Below are positions 24,906 to 37,100 of a DNA stretch of 64,000 nucleotides, one piece after another. A program made the translations under genes and the position numbers. The DNA is taken from NCBI RefSeq assembly GCF_964204645.1, contig NC_134026.1:2170001-2234000 (forward strand), in the 5' to 3' direction. The notes beneath the pieces were generated by a model. The model saw only the letters and a list, made by a program, of their open reading frames with translations. It did not search any database and was not told the origin of the DNA. The DNA is from Tubulanus polymorphus. Taxonomy: Eukaryota > Nemertea > Palaeonemertea > Tubulaniformes > Tubulanidae. The first letter of the stretch is position 1. Each line of letters begins with the position of its first letter.

Positions 24906-25732
24906 TGAATTTTGTTGAGGCTTTATCGTTCATTTGACTCTACAAAAGTCAAGTCAAATCTTTACCCATAACTGTGGAAGAGAAGCTCCAAGGACAAGAC
25001 TCAAACAACTCAAACAACTCAGGCAACTAGTTATCATTTTCGGGCAGAAAAAGATTTAGAGCCTAGCAAGTATCTGAATAGAGATCATTGACAGTGTTAC
25101 GTAAGTTTAAAAATGCCATTATAACAACAGACAACAGAAAAAAAATATATTAACATATCATTTGATTCTCGAAGAAACGAAAATATGTACCTTATCAAAA
25201 AACAATGTAAATGGGCCTCGAGTCTTACCCAGCAGAGGAATGACCACGATACCTGAGAACAAGTGACGATTAGTATGAATGAGCTCAGTAGTGTCAGTTA
25301 CGATCATTTTTTTTCTTTAGCAATCATGATACGATAGTTAAGAGATACTCTTTTCATTCAAATACAGAAGCAGTTTGAAAGCGAGATAGTTTTTTATACA
25401 TCTAGGTGCTGCTTTATCAAGCATTTAGGGAAAAGCAAAAATTGATTAGCCAATTGAAATTTTGAGTATTATTCAGAGTGAATTTGATTTATTGAATACA
25501 TTTTCTAAGTCTTGGAAACGTGGAAGTAATGTAAGGAAAGGCATGTTGTTATTGCAGCAAATCCATTATTATCTATGGTAGCATAATTACTAATCGTATA
25601 ACTCAATCACCGGAACAGTAGAGACCATAATCAAAAAGTGGGCAGATTTGAGGAAAGTTCAACAGCTGAATAGAATTCACGTTATTCTCAAATCATACAT
25701 TAAATGCAAATTTTAGAGTTCTATAATATCTG

Positions 25733-25867
25733 GGGCTGGTTCCATAGTCAAAACTTAATACCAAAAGTGGTCTTAAATCTTAAGACTGGTCTTAAGTTAG
25801 ATTGGCTATAGACCTAAGTTGGTCTTAGAACGGTCTTAAGTCTAAGCTCTGACCATGGAACCGGTCC
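25733..25867. mobile_element. Short MITE with GGTTCCATRGTCA terminal inverted repeats
   Basis: About 135 bp. The left end is GGGCTGGTTCCATAGTCAAA; the right end reverse-complemented is GGGACCGGTTCCATGGTCAG. The interior repeats TTAAGAC/GTCTTAAG motifs. The ends resemble Harbinger-type GGGCCGGTT elements and the element at 59386. Superfamily is inference. Confidence 0.6.
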
Positions 25868-26139
25868 CTGGTGCCAGATTCTCGGTAAAGTTAAACTATT
25901 GGTTTCGTGGCTGTTGGTTTTTTCATGATTTCACATGTACAAGAAGTCAAATTCTAACTTAAACTTTGCAATTAACAGATCCCTGATATTAAATACATAA
26001 ATGTAAAAAGAATGGCAAGTAATTGCAAAGCGAATGCAAACAGCGTGCGAACAGAGTACAGAACATCTATACCTGTAATACTCCTATACAAATACACTGA
26101 ACTACTCATTTATAGCTAAATGTTCGAAACGGTGCTCAT

Positions 26140-28328
26140 TTATTCATCTTTCTTCATCTCCTTTTCTTGTACCCGATAAACGCGGGCAATTTTTTCATGC
26201 ACTTGTTCCCGATGGCTCAGAATACACAAGATTTCGCACGCGATCAGAAACAGCAACGGACCGAAAGCGCTGAAGAACGTCGGTTCCGGACGCGCGCGGA
26301 TGACGCCGCCGTTCGAACGAAAATCAATGCGGACCGCTTCCAATTTATAAAACGAAGACATCGAAATGAAAAAATGAAATAATTGATGGCTGTGGCCGAT
26401 AAAATCACACCAGCCTATAGGTAAAATCTTCTGCGGGATGTCGCCGGCGTAAAATGCACCGCTGACGAAGAAACAAACGATTTGTCGAATGTGAGAGGGC
26501 AAACTTTCGTTACATTTCGTCTCGTAACGAATACAATGGAATAACATGTGTACAACAGGCAAAATAAGCCAAATATACATAGCAAAAACAGGTAGAATAT
26601 GATGTAGTTTACGAGCGTACGGATACGGGCGTTTATACTTGATTTTAGCGCGGATACTCAAGTAGCACGTTAGAAATCCTAAACCTATTCCGATCGGGAT
26701 AAAGATCGTTTGAAATAAACGATACAGCGATTCGTCGGCGCTGTACGTGAAATGAAGTTGCGCGCAGCAAAACCCGTACATGCCGATACCGGCGTAGTCG
26801 ACCATGAAGCAGAAATAATGAACCGTTTCCGACTTCGACTGCAAACAATGAGCTCCGCTGCTGCATAGAAACAATAGTAAGGTGGCGAAAATACCGGCTA
26901 GAAAGTCCCAACTGTAGCGATCGTTGATGAAGTCGATTTCGTCGCTCATATTGATCAATTTGACTAGAACCAAAATCGCGGCGATGACGTGAGTCCAAAC
27001 ATTCATACATTCATTGTGTACCTAGAAATAAATACGTTCAAGTCTGATAAATAAATATACCACTGTAGCAATACGGTTAAAAATATTCATAATGGTTTTA
27101 TTCACTCTGTGGAAAAATATGGTGAAAGATTAGGATTAAGGTCAGGTTAGATTCCGATGAATCTACGTGACAGAAGTTATTGATTATAATGGAAGCGTCC
27201 TAGGGACATATTTTGTTTAAAAAAGTTTCAGAGGTTATTCCGACTTAGGCAAATCGGTAGAAAACCTCAAAAATCACTTCCAACTGAGAAAACTAATAAT
27301 TCCAAGTCAGTAACTCAGAATAAACCTCATAGAATATCACAATCAGAGACGTAAATACAACCACTGCCTGAAATATATTCATTGTTCCCACACAAGATAT
27401 TTACACAAAACTCAAGAGGTTTTCGAGGACTTTTACACAGGTTGATTCGAGTAGATATTCTAATAAACCTTCGAAAACAGTCAGAACAGAAAGTCGTTTT
27501 TTTTTTTCTCAAAATAAAAATCCGCTCAAAATTCATGGCTTACCTGAAAGATACTGAATATATAACACAACCACGGATGATGAGGTTCACGGAATCCTGT
27601 ATGAATATTCGGTTCCTGAAATAATACTGGAACTTCATGACGCAATCTTGTCGGCACTTGCGGAATGGATGTCCTTTTCTTGTTCATTCGATCGCCATTT
27701 CCAGCTGTGGATTAAAATCAACTGATTAATTTGTTATTATCAGTGGCAGAACGAAATGTTATTATCCTTGTTCAGGGAACAATGACAATAGTCACAAGCT
27801 TAACAGAATGGGGAAGGGGGTGCTAAAATGAAATACTGAATTATTTTTTAATCCCCTCAACCTACTGTGCAAAAAATTAACAATTTTACCAGTGGCAAAA
27901 TTTTGTGGTATTTATTCCGGTGGCCTTATTTTTGTATACCCGAGATATCACTACTGCTGCAAAAAATGACATTGTTACAGGTAGCATTTTTCCAATGTAC
28001 AAAATTTGGTGGCATTTATTCAAGCGGCATTATTACCCAAGATATCACATGTCAAAAGCTTTGACTTTCTTAAAAACTTCAGGAAAGGCCCCAGACCCCC
28101 TGCCAAACTGGCGGCTTAGTGCATGCATGGCCTACAATCTCAGAACCCTGTTGCCAAAGGAACCTAGATCCACCCCAGTAGCGAGAGCCCTCACTGACCC
28201 ACATCGAGGCCCATCTGCAATAATCCTAATTACAAACCTTTCTTTTCCACATTGATATTACTATTATTGGAGTCCAATATTCCATTACTTAGAACAGCTG
28301 TATTTTTAGGTAGAATTGGAATCTCCAT
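26140..28328 (-). CDS. Membrane progestin receptor, PAQR family
   Basis: Three coding exons (28238-28328, 27544-27704, 26140-27021) join in frame to 377 residues. The ATG at 28328 lies one base after an acceptor, so at least one non-coding exon is upstream. The N-terminal 40-50 residues are polar and variable. PAQR signatures follow: GFREPHHPWLCYIFSIFQ, VHNECMNVWTHV, the acidic SDEID-FINDRYSWDF region, LHHILP between helices, and SHQLFHFF near the last helices, with seven to eight hydrophobic helices. The His and Asp/Ser residues of the PAQR zinc site appear present. Size and sequence favour the mPR subgroup (PAQR5-8) over adiponectin receptors. Such proteins are plasma-membrane seven-pass receptors for progestin-like steroids, possibly with hydrolase activity. 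The exact paralogue is not assigned. Confidence 0.92.
27893..28054. repeat. Imperfect tandem duplication in PAQR intron
   Basis: Two similar copies of about 50 bp sit about 104 bp apart, each containing CAAAATTT, GTGGYATTTATTC, GCGGCATTAT or its variant and then ACCC(A/G)AGATATCAC. This accounts for the weak open frames on the plus strand here, which are not considered genes. Confidence 0.4.
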
Positions 28329-31167
28329 CCTGGAAATAAAAAATACACAATATTTTGCTGTTAGTAATGTGTGGAATGACGAACTGCTCCGCTACAAATA
28401 GCAAGAAAGGCTTAGCTATGATAGCCTGATAGAACATTTCAGGTGCCTGGTTCGAACCTACTGGCTACTAGTAGTTAGTTAGCCTACCTATCATTGGTGG
28501 TGAGCTTTTAAAATCGGCTGGGCTTATACCATATGATGCCGCTGTTGCCAAACCAGTGTGTTGTGAAAATGTCCCACAGTGAAACTAAACCAGACAGGTT
28601 TAGTTTCGGACGACGTGTCTGGGCAGCGAGTCCGGCAATCACCTTGACTAATTGGGGGCTTTTAGTTACTGACTTCGATTACGTAGAAAAACTAGCCTAT
28701 ACTATAAAATTTATTTATAAACCTGGAAATTAAATTTGCATGAACAACTGAAACAAGATAAGAAAAGATTCATCGGCAGCAGCTGGAATGAATCTGGGAA
28801 TAAGGAAGCCTGGAAGAAAAAATAATACAGCCAGTCAGTAATAGTACTCACCGTTCTGCCTCCATTTGAAAGTTCCCTCTAAATTGAGTCCCGTTAAATG
28901 AATAGCTCTTTCCCGTTCTTGATTCACACACTTAACTGCATTTAATGCCCGATCTAAACCACATTCACCGTGAATACATTAAATTTGACAGTCCCCGGAA
29001 CCCAAATCAATGAAGCAGAACAAACAATACTTCCGGGTTTTGCTTTGTATTCCGTTAGATGGCGTATGAGTAGACTGTGCCGATTGCGCATTCAACCCGC
29101 AGCTGAGTAGGCCGACGTGATACAACATTTTTTAAAGAAAATTTTCTTTGGGACATACGAAAAATAAGAAATTTTCGATGCAGAGGTTCACGAGCTTAAA
29201 AGAGATGTGTTCAGCTCAAACATGGCCGGCCTGCTTTTCTTTCTGACTTTCCCTCTTAACGGTTTATTGTGATTTTACTGGTGGAACCCTGTTACAGCGA
29301 ACTTCACGGGATCAGAAAATATGTTCGTTATTAACCGATAGTCGTTATATCCAGTATGAAATAAAACAAATCATCTTACATGGGACAAAATTCTATGTTA
29401 CATCCGATGAATGAATCATATATCTGATTTGTTGTAATGAGGTGATGGAGACCAACATATAAAGCCCAACGTTCGAGATGTCAACCAAATAACAAAATAC
29501 ATATGTCTTATTGAGAGAAAAATCGGAGAAGAGGAACAGAATTGTTTCGCCAGATTCATTTTAACGACACTATACGGCACATAAACTAAGAAGTTAATTC
29601 AAAAATGCCATGGCTCGCTCAACAATATACCTGAGTGAGCGGAGCGGCGTCATAAAGTTTCAACCATCATCAAGATTTAATCTAAATACACAATGTAAAG
29701 AAGCTAAGTCAATAGTATTGGATCCATCGAAAATTTATCGATAGGATTAAACGCTACCAAACACGATATCAAATTTAAATCGCATTGTTCCCGAAAAGTT
29801 TACTAATTGTAGCAGACGTAGCCTCGAACTCGTCTTTATCTTTAAGTAAACATTATTATTAAGTAAACTATTCAATTCCTAACAAATTTACAAATTTGAT
29901 ATACTTAAGGCAAGCTTAGGTTAGGTCCCAAGATAATCGTTAAATCATCAAAACAGCTTAATCGACGTGTAATATATAAACAAGACGATCCTTTAGGGGG
30001 CGGTATGATTACATCACGATAAAAACTTAGAGAGGATGTGTTTCACACATGTGTAGAACAGTTGCGCTGGAGTGAATAATACACAGATATCAGAGCTATT
30101 CGATTCATTCATTCCTTATACGCTTCAAACACAAATTACGCTTTAAAACAAAAGCGATTATCGGCCGCCAGAAAATCTTCGCAGCTCTTTTATCAGGATT
30201 TAAATCGCGTGCCGGAAATATGAACGCCGCGGTAAAGTTTGGGCTTTGACGGTTTCCAGATCTGATGGTTATCTCGACCGGCGGCATCCAGAGAGTTAGA
30301 GAGGCTCTAGTTGTTCCGTATCTTTCCATCGCTACAGACACTCACAGTTCTACGCTCGATAGAATGTAGTTTTTACATCGGACTAGTGTAATATTCGTTG
30401 AGGTAAACCCTTTTTATCATAGAACTTATATTGGTTTGTTTACACCATTATTTTTGGTTAACTTGTAATTAATCATGAGAGATTAACATATAAAATAGAT
30501 TCCATTATGAACTGGTATTCATGGAATGGACTGAACATATATGTCAGGTACAAACCTATACACAAAATGTTAAACTAAAAATACATGTATACACGTGAAC
30601 GTGTGATATTTAGATAGCACAGTCACGAATTGTTTTTTGGAAGGATAGCAATTAGCCATTTATTTCGTGTATTTCTGTCGATGTATCATAGATTTTCAGA
30701 AAGCCTCTGCTCTGCTGTGAAACAGGAAATGATGCTCGCAATAAAACTATTTGTCATATCCGCCAATAAAAACTTCATCCCCCGAGTAAAACTCGTGCTG
30801 GAGAAAACGAATTGTATTCTAGGGGGTACATTTATACTACATGCTATTCTCAGTAGCGTAAAGAAAAAAATCTACCGTCTATTTACATGGAAACCACTGT
30901 ATGTTTTACGTATTCATCATCAGCCGTGATTTTGCTCGGACGATCCGATTTTAAGAATTCTCCACAGAGATTAATTAGATCTCGGGTCTACTCCTTTGTT
31001 AAGATTCATCTGTAATATGTATGACCAATATGTAATACGGTGTCTGGTTACACGCGTACGCTTATGCTAAATGAGTCTCCGGAGGTGGCCCCCAATTCCA
31101 TGCGTATCTAATTAAAATCTCTGTAATTTGATTTCAGGTTGTATAGTGATAGATAAATACGTTGAAT
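28329..31167. other. Divergent spacer between PAQR and MMP genes
   Basis: This 2.8-kb stretch must hold the PAQR upstream non-coding exon(s) and promoter on the minus strand and the MMP promoter on the plus strand. A B-box-like GGTTCGAACC at 28448 hints at a tRNA-derived SINE remnant. A Tigger-like MITE fragment lies at about 29278-29448. No convincing coding exon was found. Confidence 0.35.
29278..29448. mobile_element. Tigger-like MITE copy
   Basis: Starts CTGGTGGAACCCTGTTACAG and continues through CAGAAAATATGTTCG, TTAACCGATAGTCG and ATATCCAGTATGAAA, ending in TTGTTGTAATGAGG. It matches the family at 13134, 24808 and 37687. The terminal base pairs are mutated. Confidence 0.55.
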
Positions 31168-34100
31168 ATGTTTAAACCAAAGGTGTATCGATACGCATTC
31201 ACATTCCTAATTAATATCATAATTACGCGGGTGATAGTCGCTGATTCGTCATTGTCGAGTTCGGAGATCGTACACGACAAAACTAAAGATGAGCAACGAA
31301 CGACAGAAAAGTTAATGGTTCCCCAAAATTTCAAGGCTCATGGTCTGGTAAGTTTTGTCTTTGTAATTCATCAACGTAGCCGCACGTGCGAGTGAAATAG
31401 CAAAAAATAACACAAGGATGCACTATATACCTGTTATATATATTTACCACAAGGACAGATTTACTGTAAGAAACGAAACACATCTGAAGAGGCGACAATC
31501 TTACACCAGACTATTTTGTAGACTGTTTGGTTGTAAAGCCGTGTATATTGAAAATCGCTACTTTAAACCTCAATGATTTTGCTTATATTTATCCTCTTAA
31601 AATCATAATTGTATCGTTATTTATGTAAGAATCGCATTTTGGTATTTTGTTCAAAAAGTTCAACTGTTCGTTTTTGTCGTGGATAGATTTGGATAGTCTT
31701 ACTGGGTAGCCATGGAGGTGGAGGTATAGGGTATCTGGGAGAGGATGGTCACTGTTGTTGCCATCCGAATTCTGCCAGGTTAATTAGTTAGTATGTAATA
31801 ATAAGGAATGTTTATGACTGGGAGTGATACCTGGGGGTGGAGCGGGTTTATCTATTGAGGAACAGATGTTCACCGCGATCATTCCATCCACTTTCCTCTG
31901 CATGATGTACCTCCTCAACCGCTATTAGAAATCCCAAAAATAACGAAATCCAGTCCAGTGAAGGATTCAGTAGACACAATGCAAACAAACAAACTTCCGT
32001 ACAATAAATCGGTGAGCTCTATAGCCCTTGTTTACTCCGATCTTGCGATTGTTTTCGAAAGATCTCGAACATGTTTATGTTTTGAGCCCCTTTGGCTTGG
32101 AGATTTGCAACGCGCAATAGAAATAGATTATCGTGCTTTGAATACCTAAGTCGTCTAGAAATGCCATTTATTCCCCTGTAAACATCGGGATGCCGTATTA
32201 ACATGCGCGAGAGAACTTTAGTGTTTAAATGTTATAGTACTATTATTCAATCAAAATGTTAAATCTACGCCCTAATTTTATAAGAGTAATGGCCATGGTA
32301 AAATAGTCTTGTGTGATACTCGGAAATGCCCTAGTGTTTTTGAAAGATCGGGTCATCTTTTGAAACTTCCGATGATACATTTATGCATCTATAAATATAT
32401 ATTCGAGTTAAGCTTCTACAAAAAAAAAGATTTGAAAAAGAGATTTTTTTTCATGTTATTAACGATGAAATTACACCCGCAATATTCTGATATGAAATAT
32501 ACGCCGTGAGATATAGGAGATTATTGCAGTATACTGGTGTATATGATCGTCTCATATTATCAACATGACTAACTCTCGATGTTTCTCAAATACTGAAAGC
32601 AATTGGGCCGTGAAATCCCGTATAAAGACCGCCTAATAGATGTAATGCTGCGCTTCATCAATGAGTAAATGATAAACTAAGTGCCATCGTCGTAGAAGAT
32701 TGTCCCGTCAAGTAGCAGCGAGTGGAGTCAGAGAAAGACCGAGTAATTCTCAGATTCGGGTTAAATATTCCACAAGTTCTATCTACATCGCTTGCGTCTA
32801 GAATATTGGTGTATTTCGAATATGAGTCGATGTGCCGCTGGCGCAGGCCTCTATTTCCTTATCTATAGAATGTTTTGTCAAATTTCAAAAATTTTTCGGA
32901 GGAGGTCGGCTGTTGGGATCGCAACCAACCAAACCAATCGTACAGTATATGGTGCACAATTCATCTTCTTCTCCATAAACACAAACCAATACCAATTCTA
33001 TTTTCGTTCAACTCACCCAACGAACACTTGAAATAGTTCGAACAATCTTCTTCTACTGTCTACGATTGTTTTAATCATTTTTTTTAAACTTTCATGATTT
33101 ACTGCGAATGAAAAGTATGTGCATGGCTTAATCACAAAGGCCTAATTGTAATATATGATCACGGGTCGCGTAATGGATGAATGTATAATAGAAATGTCAA
33201 AGTATAGTTGCCTGATTATTACACGAAGAACAATATTGTCCTATATAAACCTTAGCTTATTTAATTAGCTAACAGCGTCGTATATTTACGTCAGAAATAA
33301 ATAAAAATATATGATATATGGGCTATTGTCATATCTCAGTAATCACGGAGTATCGTGTTTAGAATGAAAGAATGTCGATTTGATAAATAATTCAAAAATA
33401 AAGAAATAGAATAAAATTAATGATTTGATCGTCAAGTAAATTCTGTTGTTATGTTCTGATATCAATTCTTTCAGGATTATCTAATGAAGTATGGATATCT
33501 ACCGACCAAAGAAATAGAAATTGGAGGCGCCCTTCGTTCCGAAGACGATCTTAAATTTGCGATACGAACGTTTCAAAAATACGCCAATATTAAGCAAACT
33601 GGACAGATCGATCAGGAGACCATATCGATGATGCAGGCATCGCGCTGTGGTCTACCCGATATCATCGGATCGTCCGGGATAGGACACCGTAAAAGACACG
33701 TCGGACACCGGCGTCGAGGGAAGAGATACAGCACAAGCGGCACCAAGTGGTCGAAAAAACATCTCACATATCGGTAAGTGATCTTCGCTCGATTTATCGC
33801 ACATCAGTAGTTTCATGATTCGATATTATTTACAAACTATACGTTTAAGCCCTATCCGATGCCTGGTCATCCTAGCTTGCCAGGGTTTGATTCAGGCAAT
33901 CGTACCGTGGCAAGTGAGGATGACCAGGTTGAACTTGAGATTAGTCAGTGTCACGGTCGTTTCATTTCACAGAACCAACGACGGTTTCCTCAGCATCAAA
34001 TTTTTGGATAAAGTGATGAAAATCGCTTTTTCAAAACAAACGCTTTTCCCTAACATAAATGTCATGTCTAAGAAGGGATTTACACTGACAAATGAAGTCT

Positions 34101-37100
34101 TTTATGGGGCTCGAACTACAATGTAGCCCATTCATAGTCTGGGCGTGACCTGAAACGTGTTACTCCTGACTATGTTCGGATGGGATTGTAATTTGCGTGA
34201 AAGCATTTCCTAATGAAGACGTGAGCTGGAATACACCGCTCGTTGGCTCCTCGTGACGGAATTTCTCGGTTGATAAAAATAAAAACTCCTCCACTTTAAC
34301 TGGACGCCAGTGCCACCACCCGAGTACTGACTGGGGTTTGATTCCATAAGGCGTTGCCATAGCCACGGATGTTTTCCCGGGATGCCGCCAATTCAGTAAC
34401 AGACGGTATTAAGTGCGGGAAAGTTCGTTATCGGACGTTTATCTTATAAACATACCTGGTAGGGATAAGTAATGGTAATAGTCAGGGTATATACACATCC
34501 TGTTAGCTCTTCAAAGTTTCTCTTTCTTCTAAGACAGAAATCTTGTAGCGTTCGGGCTGTTTACGGAACGGGTGGATTTGTGTCCGGAGGGAATTCTCGC
34601 GAAAGAAATCGACAAACTGTTGACGATAAATACATGTATCTGATGTGAGGATTGTGGAAAACTACGCACTCGGAATCCTCATTCAACTTGGAGGTGATGT
34701 CTACGAATTTTATTCTCATCACAACCTGCTTGAATGAGTTTTCTTGGTTTCGCGTTCGACTTCTCACGGGACAACGCGGATTTGAGAAATGTTTGGAGCG
34801 ATACTGGAAATTCGCCAATAGCGCGTCGAGACGAGCGGAGACACAAGCAATCGACTATTATCATATTGAATTTCATAAAGTGGATATCTCATTAAGTCAG
34901 TCCTTGCCGAACATAGATAAACGACGATACACATTCCCAAACTCGTCCAGATATATGTCTACCGCAAAAGTCTGCAGTTTCTCTGATAGCGTAATTGTCA
35001 GATAATTCTTTTATCGATATGACTAAGCTTTTTTAATTTACTAGTATTGATGAGCTTCGCAAAAGCGAGCAATCTCGAACGCCATAATATTGACGGAGTT
35101 ACAATATTAATATTCGGTAGTGTGCGATGAACATCTACGATGACTATGATTGTCTCAAGATATTCTAATAGACATATTGGAAAAAACAGTTTAATCTGCT
35201 TTCAACAATTTTCTATATAAATTCATAGTTCAACTGGTCGTATGTTAGTAGTGATTATAGAATTAGCAAATCGATTTCCAAACTGGAGTTTTTCATCATT
35301 CGTTTACCATAGAGAACTTGATGTCTTCATTTTTGGTCGAGTGTGTAATTCTAAAGGCCGTTAATGGCAAATGCTTGTTTAGTGAACTTGTGAATAAGCC
35401 TCCAATAGAGTCTATAAATAATAGGGTAATAACTATTCATATCGGACTGACTCATTTGACGATGGTCGATCGGCTTCAAGGGTGTAAATTTCTGAAGAAA
35501 CCTCGCGCACAAATCTCCCGTCGGCGTCATAAAACAGATAGACGGATAAAAGTGATATGTTTTTAACTTCGGTGCGTATGGCGTAACTGTACAAGTATTC
35601 AATATTAGTAGTCTGTACGTCAATGGAATACTAATTCCGCTACAGGAAACACCAAGGCGCGCTTCGTAATTAGTCCTACTTTTATAGAATTTTAAACTAA
35701 CTTCGCCGAAGGCGCGTAAAATACCGGAAATGAACTCCGGTTTCCCGCCAAGTCAGCTATATCGGTTACTATTGGTAACGCGTATTAATCATTCACATGG
35801 TGTAATTTTCAACAAAAATCTCTTTTATGCGGAATATTTTTTCGATATACAGCAGTGTCTCAATTAAATCATTGATCTGCCGGCCAGCGCTCCGAGTTCA
35901 GTCTGATCTGGTGTTATGAGTCGATATTACGCTATTTTCTCAGACCTTGGTGGCTTCTTCGTACCATCCGATGTAAAGTGATGGGTAACTATGTCAAACG
36001 ACGATACACGCGGCAAACCACTACACCTCCACGAAGTTCCTCTTTTCTACGAAATATATAGAGATTTGGTGCCTATGATATGTTACACCAGTTGATACGA
36101 ATATGACTCGTGATTATTCGTGTTCTGTGATATTTCGTCGTGGTTTTTTAGCGATGTTTGAATACGACTAATTTTCACAATCAATCGTGATGATTAACGT
36201 TTCAGACAAATTGCTGCGTTAATAATAAAAACAAGTATATATTTAGTTCAGACAGTAGACCTCCTCCCAGGCCTATTCTAGCATTGCAGACCGCAAAAAC
36301 ACTATGAACCCAAACGATTCTTCGCGAATTTATCAGAAATAATAGCTTTGACATGATTTCTCTTAATCATCAGCTGGTTATAATCTAGAGAATTAATTTT
36401 CACAGATAAATCGCGGAGACACTGGGAAACAGTGCGAATTAGCTTCATCAGTGAATAGTACCCATACTATACAAACAGTGAACAGGAAACCTCCCTCGCA
36501 TTCCTCTATAAATGATTTATTTTGAAAGAAAACACGAACTGTTGTTTTTACTGCATGATATTCAACCTTAGATTTGACCCCTGGTGTCATTGTCGTAAAG
36601 CACCAATCCCGACCGAAGGTCCTGCAGCAACATTCGCAAAAAGTAATGAGAAAAAAGTCATATACGCACATATACACAGGTCTGTGTGCGATATTTTCAT
36701 CTGTTTTGTATTTATCGTGAAAATATCGTGGGGATAAAACTCCCTTGTTTGATCTTGAATTACAGCAAAGATTTTAAAGCTTCACGGTAACAAATCTAGA
36801 CCATTTTGCACATTTTCTTCTAATATCTAATCGAGATTAATGATGACTTTATTGTCAATAAATGCAGCCGTTATCTATTCGCACTAGAAGAGCCAAGGTC
36901 GCTTGCTGACTTCATTACATGGCAGCTGAACGATTAATATATAAGGGGAAAAAGTATAAAAATATAATCGGTTCATATTATATCGCCAATCAGTTTGTTA
37001 CATCAATCTAGCGGTTGTTGTAATTAGATAAACAAGATATTATTCGTAACGTTGAGAAATGTACTGATTTCAACTCGGCCTGAAAGCATGAAAGCTCGCA

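Larger units (their letters stand above)
23414..26139. other. Spacer between Asterix and the PAQR gene
   Basis: This 2.7-kb AT-rich stretch holds the short Asterix 3' UTR (AATAAA at 23464) and, on the minus strand, the PAQR 3' UTR of unknown length. Two MITE-like elements lie inside (24808 onward and 25733-25867). No coding exon is supported. Confidence 0.4.

Noticed and set aside
27867-28255. Plus-strand frames of 65 and 116 codons
   Set aside because: Cover an imperfect tandem repeat in the PAQR intron and overlap a true minus-strand PAQR exon at 28238.
30105-30341. 78-codon minus-strand frame between PAQR and MMP
   Set aside because: Composition is not clearly coding and no family is recognised; kept out of the gene list.
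34652-35005. 117-codon plus-strand frame in MMP intron 2
   Set aside because: No domain, no splice support and overlapping frames on the other strand.
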